Source: an uncultured Eubacteriales bacterium
Lineage (GTDB): Bacteria > Bacillota > Clostridia > Oscillospirales > QAMX01
Assembly (NCBI GenBank): GCA_905205975.1
Contig: CAJLFQ010000026.1
Span: forward strand, 1-25,896
Length of the DNA: 25,896 nucleotides
Direction of reading: 5' to 3'
Shown here piece by piece: positions 1 through 6,287 of the stretch. Below the pieces are notes generated by a model. That model was not told where the DNA came from. It made no database searches and saw nothing but the letters and a program-made list of their open reading frames with translations. How positions within the stretch are numbered: position 1 is the stretch's first letter; each line of letters opens with the position of its first letter. Made by a program: the position numbers and the translations under genes.

Positions 1-118
1 CGGACAGAACCGCACGGCGCTTTTTCTGCATTGGACGGATTCTTTTGTTTGACGGAAACGTTTGGCGGAAAATCCGGAAAAAGCGCAGTCACGTTTCATG
101 AAAAAAAGGAGGGATTCC
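1..118 (+). other. Structured leader upstream of spoIVB
   Basis: No gene is seen here. GCGCTTTTTC (17-26) and CGGATT (36-41) are both complementary to one continuous downstream arm, AATCCG (71-76) followed by GAAAAAGCGC (77-86). A 16-bp helix with a 9-nt bulge could therefore form if the region is transcribed. The right arm is not followed by a T tract, so this is not a classical terminator. The AAAGGAGGG ribosome binding site of spoIVB lies just downstream. I could not place a sigma-G or sigma-F promoter with confidence, and the upstream gene lies outside the window. Confidence 0.35.
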
Positions 119-1216
119 ATGCGCATCAAGCATGCGCGCCGTCTCAGCCGGCGGCTGGCAGGCGCGGCGATCGCGGTTCTGGCGGTTTTCACGCTGGTGA
201 CGGCGGAGGGCGAAGCAGCTGCATCGCCGGTTTCCTGCCGGCCGGTGCGTCTGGAAGCCGACTATCTGGTTCCGGTCGGACGGACAGTCGGCATCAAGAT
301 CCGGTCGGGCGGCGTCATCATCACGGCGCTTTCGACGGTGGAAACGACGGACGGGACGGCTTGTCCAGCCAAAGAGGCAGGGCTTCAGCCCGGCGACATC
401 ATCACCCGCATCGACGGCGCCGCCGTCAAAACGGCGGAGGCGCTTGTCTCCGCGGTCAACCGGCGATCCGGCGCCGTGGAGCTGACCGTTCAGCGCGGCG
501 AAAAGACCGTCCAGTGCCGGCTGACGCCGGCGAAAGACCGCTCCGGCGGTCAGCGGAAAATCGGCGCCTTTGTCCGCGACAGTCTGGCAGGCATCGGCAC
601 CATCACGTTTTACGACCCGCAGAGCGGCGTTTTCGGCGCGCTCGGGCACGGCATCAGCGAAAGCGAAACCGGCATGCGGATGCCGCTCGAAACCGGCACG
701 CTGATTTCATCGACGATTACAGGCGTCCGCCGCGGCAAGCGCGGCGAGCCGGGTGAGCTCGTCGGCTGCTTCGACCTCGCGAAGGACGCCGGACAGCTGT
801 ACAGCAATCTGGATACCGGGCTGTTCGGCATGCTGAGCCGGCGGGAGCTGTATCCGGAGCTGCTGTCGGCGGAGCCTGTCCCGGTCGGGCATGAAGGAGA
901 CGTCCGCCCGGGCCGCGCGGAAATTCTGGCAAACGTTTCCGGCACAGCGGTGCAGCGCTATGAAATCGAAATCGTGCGCGTGCTCAGCAGGGAGCGGGAA
1001 ACAAAAAACCTGTATCTGCGCGTCACCGACCCGGCGCTGCTTGCGGCGACGGGCGGCATCGTTCAGGGGATGAGCGGCAGCCCGATTTTGCAGGACGGCA
1101 AGCTCATCGGCGCGGTGACCCATGTGCTGGTCAGCGACCCGGCATACGGCTACGGCATTCTGATCGATCATATGCTGCATACGGCAGGCGCCGAGGCGCA
1201 GCCGGACGCGGCGTAA
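119..1216 (+). CDS. spoIVB: SpoIVB-type serine peptidase (family S55), sporulation sigma-K checkpoint
   Basis: In Bacillus, SpoIVB is secreted from the forespore and cleaves SpoIVFA, which releases the SpoIVFB protease to process pro-sigma-K. The 365-aa product has an N-terminal hydrophobic anchor (about residues 14-30), a PDZ domain (about 85-140, with the AGLQPGDIITRIDG core) and a C-terminal S55 domain. The motifs GALGHGIS (His177), VTDP (Asp304) and QGMSGSP (Ser319) mark the catalytic triad. The gaps His-Asp 127 and Asp-Ser 15 equal those I recall for B. subtilis SpoIVB (236/363/378). The start at 119 is chosen because AAAGGAGGG sits 5 nt upstream; an in-frame ATG at 62 has no such site. 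The usual neighbour spo0A does not follow; a convergent gene does. The family assignment is firm. Confidence 0.93.
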   Translation: MRIKHARRLSRRLAGAAIAVLAVFTLVTAEGEAAASPVSCRPVRLEADYLVPVGRTVGIKIRSGGVIITALSTVETTDGTACPAKEAGLQPGDIITRIDGAAVKTAEALVSAVNRRSGAVELTVQRGEKTVQCRLTPAKDRSGGQRKIGAFVRDSLAGIGTITFYDPQSGVFGALGHGISESETGMRMPLETGTLISSTITGVRRGKRGEPGELVGCFDLAKDAGQLYSNLDTGLFGMLSRRELYPELLSAEPVPVGHEGDVRPGRAEILANVSGTAVQRYEIEIVRVLSRERETKNLYLRVTDPALLAATGGIVQGMSGSPILQDGKLIGAVTHVLVSDPAYGYGILIDHMLHTAGAEAQPDAA

Positions 1217-1220
1217 ATCC

Positions 1221-1265
1221 AGCCGCACTGCAAGGCACAGCCGAAAGGCTGTGCCTTGCACGGCT
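1221..1265. terminator. Bidirectional hairpin between convergent spoIVB and GNAT gene
   Basis: A perfect 14-bp stem (1229-1242 with 1247-1260) closes a GAAA loop. It is extended at the base by AGCCG (1221-1225) pairing with CGGCT (1261-1265) across a 3-nt CAC bulge. It lies between two convergent stop codons, so it probably ends or protects both transcripts. Neither side has a T tract, so termination by the intrinsic mechanism is inferred from position and stem strength only. Confidence 0.55.
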
Positions 1266-1273
1266 GCTGCGGG

Positions 1274-1750
1274 TCAGAGCGGGCGCTCAAGAATTTGCCG
1301 CTGCACATGAAAGCCGCACTGCTCATAGCATGCGGCGGCTTCCCGGTTGAACCCCCAGACGTTCAGCTCAACGCGAACGCAGCCCGCCTGTCTGGCAAAC
1401 GCCGCGGCGAACTCGATCAGGGCGCGCCCGACGCCGCGGGAACGGCAGTCCGGGCAGACGAACAGGTCGTCGATCCAAAGCGTCCGGCACGGGCGCACCG
1501 GCGGGTGCTGATCGGCAGCGCGGCACTGGCAGAAGAGATACCCGGCACAGCGCCGGTTCGGCAGATCCGCGATGAAAATGCGCTTGTTTGGATCGGAAGC
1601 AATGGCTTCCAGATCGGTCTGCGTATATTTTGCGCCGCTGTCCAGAAAAATATCCGGACGGCCGGCGCGGTGGAGCGCCGCAATGGCGGCGAGCATGGCA
1701 AGCACGTCCGCGCCGTCAGCGGGCGTAAACAGGCGAATGTCAGCCTGCAT
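1274..1750 (-). CDS. GNAT family N-acetyltransferase
   Basis: A 158-aa protein with the Gcn5-related fold. The first half carries the ADLPNRRCAGYLF strand pair, followed by LWIDDLFVCPDCRSRGVGRAL (beta-4, then the acetyl-CoA pyrophosphate loop R-x-x-G-V-G/A) and the late ELNVWGFNREAAACYEQCGF segment, in which N and Y are typical of GNAT motif B. Substrate is unknown. The start at 1750 has AAAAGGAAG about 10 nt upstream. It follows the DUF2812-like gene by 56 nt on the same strand and is probably cotranscribed with it. It could modify a small molecule, an antibiotic or a protein; the sequence does not say which. Confidence 0.85.
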   Translation of the reverse strand: MQADIRLFTPADGADVLAMLAAIAALHRAGRPDIFLDSGAKYTQTDLEAIASDPNKRIFIADLPNRRCAGYLFCQCRAADQHPPVRPCRTLWIDDLFVCPDCRSRGVGRALIEFAAAFARQAGCVRVELNVWGFNREAAACYEQCGFHVQRQILERPL

Positions 1751-1806
1751 CAGATACCGCTTCCTTTTCAGCAGAATTCAGCAAGGATCCGTGTTTCGAA
1801 CAAGCT

Positions 1807-2424
1807 TCAGCCGTTCGGCGCAGGCATATCGGGTTCACCGAGCAGCCGCAGGCGTTTGCGGATGCGCAGGATGCTGCGGAGGACGTACGCAATGCTTGCG
1901 GCACCGAGCAGCAGCCCGGCGAGGTAGAGCCAGCTGTCGGTGTTCTGCGCGAACAGATCCGTAAAATAAAACGCACCGTTGCCCAGAAACAGGGCGATAT
2001 AGAGGAGACAATACAGCGTGCCGGGGATGTTCAGGAGACCGGCCGTCGTCAGATTGCTCTGTGCAGTGTGCAGGCGTCGCACAGCCGCCGGGCGGCCCTG
2101 CGACGGATGCGGCAGACGGCTGTCCGCCGGGGCGCAGAAATAGCGCTTGCTGCCGAAGCGGCCGAGGTACTCCCAGCCCTGATTGCACAGCTCAGCCAGC
2201 TGCTCCGGAACGTCCGGCTCCGAGCCGATGTACTCAACGGCATAGCGCAGGTTCTGCGGCTCCGCACGATGAAAGCGATAGATGCACGCGCCGGCAGCCG
2301 CATAAAGCTGCCAGCCGCAGGCGGCGCGCTTGGCAAGCCAGCGTTCTTCCTGCGTCTGCGACCAGCATGCAAAGTTTCTGATGCGGTCCTGCGCATCCGG
2401 TGTGCGTTTTTTTTCGCCCTTCAT
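1807..2424 (-). CDS. DUF2812-like membrane protein
   Basis: A 205-aa protein of unknown function. The N-terminal part (about residues 14-100) has the DUF2812 pattern: a W-x-x-Q-x-x-E-x-W-L stretch, then GWQLYAA, YRFHRAEP and YAVEYI, with repeated aromatic-rich GWEYLGRFGSKRYFC. Two hydrophobic segments follow (LLNIPGTLYCLLYIALFLGN and WLYLAGLLLGAASIAYVL), then a basic tail. The frame stays open upstream to 2601, but the only good promoter on this strand lies inside that extension, so the start at 2424 is preferred; AAAGGATGG sits upstream of it. DUF2812 genes often sit beside a PadR-type regulator, and none is visible here. Family match is by eye. Confidence 0.7.
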   Translation of the reverse strand: MKGEKKRTPDAQDRIRNFACWSQTQEERWLAKRAACGWQLYAAAGACIYRFHRAEPQNLRYAVEYIGSEPDVPEQLAELCNQGWEYLGRFGSKRYFCAPADSRLPHPSQGRPAAVRRLHTAQSNLTTAGLLNIPGTLYCLLYIALFLGNGAFYFTDLFAQNTDSWLYLAGLLLGAASIAYVLRSILRIRKRLRLLGEPDMPAPNG

Positions 2425-2497
2425 CGTTTTGGCACCATCCTTTTTCCAACGGCATTTTTCGGCTGCATACGCGCCGATAAAATCCGGCGACGATTCT

Positions 2498-2525
2498 ATT
2501 ATATGTTTTTCGGCGATAAAGTCAA
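2498..2525 (-). promoter_or_regulatory. Sigma-A promoter of the DUF2812-GNAT pair
   Basis: On the minus strand, TTGACT (2520-2525) is followed after 16 nt by TATAAT (2498-2503). Predicted transcription start is near 2491, about 65 nt before the chosen ATG at 2424. Its position rules out the longer in-frame start at 2601 for the downstream gene. Confidence 0.75.
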
Positions 2526-2602
2526 CGGGGAAAGTGTAAATTATTCTGCGGATATGCACAGAAACGCTTTCGGACGGATTGCGCTGCACATCCATTTTCA
2601 TA

Positions 2603-2631
2603 TTGACAAAGACCGGCCGGCATGATATAAT
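2603..2631 (+). promoter_or_regulatory. Perfect consensus sigma-A promoter of the beta-helix lipoprotein
   Basis: TTGACA (2603-2608), a 17-nt spacer, then TATAAT (2626-2631). All twelve consensus bases match and spacing is ideal. The start is predicted near 2638, about 50 nt upstream of the ATG at 2689. It is back to back with the minus-strand promoter at 2498-2525. Confidence 0.88.
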
Positions 2632-2688
2632 AATTATGCAATCAAAATAAAAAAACCGGATCGAAAGAATAGAAAGGCGGTATTTGCC

Positions 2689-4224
2689 ATGCGCAGAAAG
2701 AAACTGTTCTTTTTGGCAATGGTCAGCCTGTTGATCTTCACAGGATGTACCCCGGGCAGCAGCAAACAGCCTGAGACCACCTCTCAGGATACCGGCGGGA
2801 TGTATGCGGCGCCTGCATATCTGGAGGAACTCCGGACAGAACGTTCCCGTCTGGAGGCAGAGATTCTGTCTGCGGAAGGCGTGACGCCGGATGGACCAGT
2901 TTACTATATTTCGCCGGACGGAGATGATCTGTCAGACGGTCTCACGCCGGAAACAGCATGGAAGACACCGGAACACCCTGTTTTGACCGGAGCCACAGTG
3001 CTGTTTGAACGAGGCGGCGTGTGGCGCGGCGGATTTACGGCACAGGCGGGCGTGACATATTCTGCTTATGGCGTCGGTGAGAAGCCCTGTATCTATGGTT
3101 CGCCGTTTGATGGCGCTGCTGCCGCGGGCTGGGATGAGGTTTCGGAGGGCGTCTGGCGATATCGTGAGCGGATCACAAAGGACGTTGGCGGTATCTTTTT
3201 TGACGGCGGCAGGGAACGGGCGGAAAAAGTTACGGTGAATTATGAGAATCCGGAGCCGGTGGATCATGTCACCAGAAACCGGTTTGACGGATATCGCAGT
3301 CTTACGGAGGATCTGACATTCTGGCACGATCTCGGCGGCCGCATCGAATGCGCTGAAGATGAAATCTGTGACGGCGCTGAAACGGACGGGCAGGGATATC
3401 TGTATCTTTGCTCAACGGCAGACCCGGCGGAACGGTTTTCGGAGATTGAGTTTCTGATGAGAAAAAATGTCATCGATATTGCCGGAAACAACGTGCGCAT
3501 TGATAATCTGACGATCCGTTACGGTGGAGCGCACGGCATCGGAAGCGGCGCTGTGAAGGGACTCCACGTTACGAATTGTGTCATTGAGTATATCGGCGGA
3601 TCGGTACAGTATTATCAGGATGGCAGACCGGTCAGATTTGGAAACGGTGTCGAAATCTGGGGTCGGTGCGAAGATTATATGGTCGATCATTGCATCATCC
3701 GCGAAATATATGACGCGGGTGTTACACATCAATACAGTGGAGGAGACGGTTCCTGTACCATGCGTTCCATCCGGTATACGAATAATGTGATCACCAGCTG
3801 CACCTATGCTGTCGAATATTTTATCGGACCGTCCAACAGCGGCAAAACGGCGCGGCGGTATATGGAGGACGTCGTAATCCAAGGCAATTTCCTGGGGTTT
3901 GCAGGGAGCGGCTTCGGCAGCGGAAGACCCGACAAGGATACGCCTGCGCTCATCAAAAGCTGGGATACGCTGAATGCGGTGAAGTCAGCCAGCTTTATCA
4001 TCGAGGACAATACGCTGATGGTATCGACGCAGAATCTGATCCATATCTGCGCGAACGAGGCAAGCTCCCTGCCCCTTCTGCGCGGAAACGTTTTCATTCA
4101 GGAAGACGGCGGAATGCTCGGTCTGTACGGAGAGATTCCTGCGCAGCAGGAAAAGATGTCTGAAGAAGCGGCAGCCCGTGAAGCATATGCCGGAAATGCG
4201 TTTTACTGCATCGAACACAAATGA
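2689..4224 (+). CDS. Lipoprotein with right-handed beta-helix domain, possible polysaccharide-active enzyme
   Basis: A 511-aa secreted lipoprotein. The N-terminus is basic then hydrophobic and ends at a lipobox FTGC (Cys20), followed by a Ser/Thr/Gln-rich linker. From about residue 70 it shows YYISPDGDD-SDGLTPETAW, then VLFERGGVWRGG and GVTYSAYG, the usual entry of pectate-lyase-like beta-helix proteins. Irregular parallel-helix rungs rich in N, V and I follow at about 260-430 (NNVRIDNLTIRYGGAHGI, VDHCIIREIYDAGV, IRYTNNVITSC). Such proteins bind or cleave plant or host polysaccharides, but no catalytic set can be named from sequence alone. AGAAAGGCGG precedes the start. Codon use is visibly more A/T-ending than in the neighbouring SBP gene, which fits lower expression or later acquisition. 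Confidence 0.8.
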   Translation: MRRKKLFFLAMVSLLIFTGCTPGSSKQPETTSQDTGGMYAAPAYLEELRTERSRLEAEILSAEGVTPDGPVYYISPDGDDLSDGLTPETAWKTPEHPVLTGATVLFERGGVWRGGFTAQAGVTYSAYGVGEKPCIYGSPFDGAAAAGWDEVSEGVWRYRERITKDVGGIFFDGGRERAEKVTVNYENPEPVDHVTRNRFDGYRSLTEDLTFWHDLGGRIECAEDEICDGAETDGQGYLYLCSTADPAERFSEIEFLMRKNVIDIAGNNVRIDNLTIRYGGAHGIGSGAVKGLHVTNCVIEYIGGSVQYYQDGRPVRFGNGVEIWGRCEDYMVDHCIIREIYDAGVTHQYSGGDGSCTMRSIRYTNNVITSCTYAVEYFIGPSNSGKTARRYMEDVVIQGNFLGFAGSGFGSGRPDKDTPALIKSWDTLNAVKSASFIIEDNTLMVSTQNLIHICANEASSLPLLRGNVFIQEDGGMLGLYGEIPAQQEKMSEEAAAREAYAGNAFYCIEHK

Positions 4225-4230
4225 AATGGC

Positions 4231-4267
4231 GAAGGCTGCTGTGCTTTTCTGCACAGCAGCCTTTTTT
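4231..4267 (+). terminator. Intrinsic terminator after the beta-helix gene
   Basis: A 13-bp stem, AAGGCTGCTGTGC (4232-4244) with its complement (4251-4263), closes a TTTTCT loop and runs into a T tract to 4267. It starts 7 nt after the stop codon. Confidence 0.92.
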
Positions 4268-4416
4268 GACCAAAACGACGCCGGTTTGCATAAAACTGAA
4301 CGAATTACCCCAAAAAACTGCAATTCTGCTTTTTTCACCACTCTGCAAGATATATATATCCGCTCAATAATATTTGTTTTTTTGGTTTTTCGAATTTTTC
4401 AGCGGCTTTCTTTGAG

Positions 4417-4445
4417 TTAACAAACGCTTTTTCATCCGCTAAAAT
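4417..4445 (+). promoter_or_regulatory. Sigma-A promoter of SBP1
   Basis: TTAACA (4417-4422), a 17-nt spacer, then TAAAAT (4440-4445), preceded by an AT-rich, T-rich stretch (4321-4410) that may act as an UP-like element. Transcription is predicted to start near 4452. The 270-nt gap from 4225 holds no gene. Confidence 0.75.
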
Positions 4446-4453
4446 AAAAAATA

Positions 4454-4470
4454 GGTGATCCAAAATCACC
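4454..4470 (+). promoter_or_regulatory. Stem-loop at the 5' end of the SBP1 mRNA
   Basis: GGTGAT (4454-4459) and ATCACC (4465-4470) form a 6-bp stem with loop CCAAA, starting within a few bases of the predicted transcription start. The AGGGAGG site (4481-4487) lies just after it and stays free. The paralogue SBP2 has a similar hairpin in the same place. An mRNA-stabilising role is inferred. Confidence 0.55.
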
Positions 4471-4496
4471 CATCAAATTCAGGGAGGAACACACAA

Positions 4497-5948
4497 ATGA
4501 GCAAAAAGCTCCGTTTGCTCGCTCTGGCGCTCGCCGTGCTGATGATCGTTCCGATGATCTTCGCCGGCTGCACCAAAGACGACGGCAAGAAGCCCGACGC
4601 CACCACCCCGGCTCCGACCCAAACCACGACTGCCCCGTCCACCCAAGGCACAAAAATGACTGAGCCGACCGACGATCCGAACAAGATCGACCTCGACGGC
4701 TACGAGTTCCGCCTCGGCACCACGTGGCATGATGGCCTTTCCACGGTCGGCAACAGCACCGAAGGCACAGCGCTCTACGACGAACTGATGGACATCTACG
4801 CCGAAATCGAGTCAGAGCTGAACTGCACCATCGTCGCAGAAGGCAACACCGTTGAATCGGCAGACCTGATCGCGGCTGCTGTCGGCGGCACGAAGCTCGG
4901 CGACTTCATTACGCAGAAGCAGAACGTCTGGATTCCGCTGGCCATGATGAACGGCATTCGTCCGCTCGATGAAATGGTTGACGCTGGTCTGGACCTCTAC
5001 AATGACAATGTTTTCAACCAGTATTTCACCCAGATCACGAATCTGAACGGCCACACCTGGGCGCTCGACGTCATCGGCAAATTCTCCGGCGCTCCGCTCG
5101 GCCATTTCTACGCATTCAACAAAGAGCTGACCGAGTCTGTCGGCTACCCGGCTGAAACCATTTATCAGGCGGTCCGCGACGGCAAGTGGAACTATGCGAT
5201 GATGCTGGAAATCGCCGGCAAAATCACAAGAGACTCCGATAATGACGGCAATTATGACATCTACGGCATCGCCCTCGACACCGACGGCAACGAAGTCTGG
5301 ACGAACGGCACCGGCCCGATCGTCTACAAGGACGGCAAATGGGTCGCCAACCTGACCGACCCGCAGCTCATGCCGGCGCTCGACTTCATGTATGCGCTTT
5401 CCCAGCCGGAAATGACGATTCCGGTCATCGGCGACACCGCCTCCCGCGGCCAGCGCCGTACCAACTTCTATGAAGGCAGAGCCGGTTTCGCAGGTCTCTA
5501 CGGCGGTGACTTCGGCAATACGCAGCTCCTCGAAATGGCGGGCAACGGCAAATTCGGTGCGGTCCCGATTCCGAAGGGTCCGAACGCGGATCATTACATC
5601 ATGAACTATGTCGACGTTTCCTACTTTGTCTGCCAGACGGCAAACACGGATTGGGAAAAGAGCGCCAAGGTCATGAATGCACTCGGCGCCCGCCTGACCG
5701 ACTGGGATGCCTATAAAGACGCCATGCTCCAGAAGATGAACGACGAAGAAGCCATTGAAATGATCTTCGATTATGCAGTTCCGAACGGTATGCTGAACGT
5801 TGCAAAGTGCTCCGACGAAATGTATCAGCTCACCCGGAAGGGCTTCTACAAAGCCATCTACGAACTGGCGCTGACGCCGGCAGCCGCTGCCGAAGCCTAT
5901 CAGGATAAGGTTCAGGCGGAACTGGACAACGTCTTCCAGCAGAAGTAA
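4497..5948 (+). CDS. Extracellular solute-binding lipoprotein, paralogue 1 (ABC importer type)
   Basis: A 483-aa surface lipoprotein. The signal peptide ends at lipobox FAGC (Cys25). A Lys/Asp/Thr/Pro-rich flexible linker follows (26-63), then a family-1-like solute-binding fold with DGYEFRLG, LYDELMDIYAEIE, HFYAFNKEL and PNGMLNVAKCSDEMYQLTRK. An EF-hand-like Ca-binding loop DSDNDGNYD lies at 246-254 and GDTASRGQRRTNFYEG near the centre. It would deliver a sugar or oligosaccharide to an ABC permease, but no permease or ATPase gene is nearby. The start at 4497 follows AGGGAGG. Codons are strongly biased to C-ending forms, as in highly expressed genes. It is monocistronic, with promoter and terminator. 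Ligand unknown. It is very similar to SBP2 at 24172-25626. Confidence 0.88.
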   Translation: MSKKLRLLALALAVLMIVPMIFAGCTKDDGKKPDATTPAPTQTTTAPSTQGTKMTEPTDDPNKIDLDGYEFRLGTTWHDGLSTVGNSTEGTALYDELMDIYAEIESELNCTIVAEGNTVESADLIAAAVGGTKLGDFITQKQNVWIPLAMMNGIRPLDEMVDAGLDLYNDNVFNQYFTQITNLNGHTWALDVIGKFSGAPLGHFYAFNKELTESVGYPAETIYQAVRDGKWNYAMMLEIAGKITRDSDNDGNYDIYGIALDTDGNEVWTNGTGPIVYKDGKWVANLTDPQLMPALDFMYALSQPEMTIPVIGDTASRGQRRTNFYEGRAGFAGLYGGDFGNTQLLEMAGNGKFGAVPIPKGPNADHYIMNYVDVSYFVCQTANTDWEKSAKVMNALGARLTDWDAYKDAMLQKMNDEEAIEMIFDYAVPNGMLNVAKCSDEMYQLTRKGFYKAIYELALTPAAAAEAYQDKVQAELDNVFQQK

Positions 5949-5982
5949 GTTTCGATTATCCAACAACCTGTAAAATGATTTT

Positions 5983-6028
5983 GCCGTACAGTGCGCGAGA
6001 TTTGATCGCGCGCTGTACGGCATTTTTT
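5983..6028 (+). terminator. Intrinsic terminator of SBP1
   Basis: A 16-bp stem (5983-5998 with 6006-6021, one G-T pair) closes a 7-nt loop and is followed by a six-T tract (6023-6028). It lies 35 nt after the SBP1 stop. Confidence 0.93.
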
Positions 6029-6287
6029 GTGGAATTCTGTGACGGTCGGATGGGATTGGGATAGAATACTGAATCGATGAAGGGAAGACAGATCACCCAT
6101 CGGTGCGCTCGAAAAAACGCGCGGGCGTCAAATGCACCTTTCCCTCGGCGCATCCCCGAACTTCGACCTCATCCGGGTTCGCTTCGCTCACCCGCCTTCC
6201 CCTGCTCAGGGGGCGCAGGCATTCCTGCGAAAAGCCCGCTGGCTCATGAACCTTCCCTTTTGCCTTCGCTTTACTGCAAGAGCCCGT
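6029..6287. repeat. Non-coding gap with tandem stem-loops (REP-like)
   Basis: No credible gene lies between SBP1 and the convergent polC end. Three adjoining stem-loops occur: CGGGT/ACCCG (6174-6194), CCCCT/AGGGG (6199-6212) and CGCAGG/CCTGCG (6214-6229). The surrounding CCTCATCC-hairpin-GCCTTCCCC layout resembles short intergenic palindromic elements that I recall from gut Clostridia, in degraded form. They lie in the 3' untranslated region of polC and may help end or protect that long transcript. No clear T tract follows on the minus strand, except a weak AGCC-GGCT-TTTT near 6233-6245. Confidence 0.45.

Noticed and set aside
4417..4445. Catabolite-repression (cre) site near the SBP1 promoter around AAACGCTTTTT
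   Set aside because: The outer TG and CA bases of the cre consensus are missing.
4812..6023. Open frames of about 400 codons antisense to SBP1 (4812-6023) and SBP2 (24556-25878)
   Set aside because: They mirror each other only because the SBPs are paralogues and C-ending codons avoid stops on the other strand. No ribosome site or domain.
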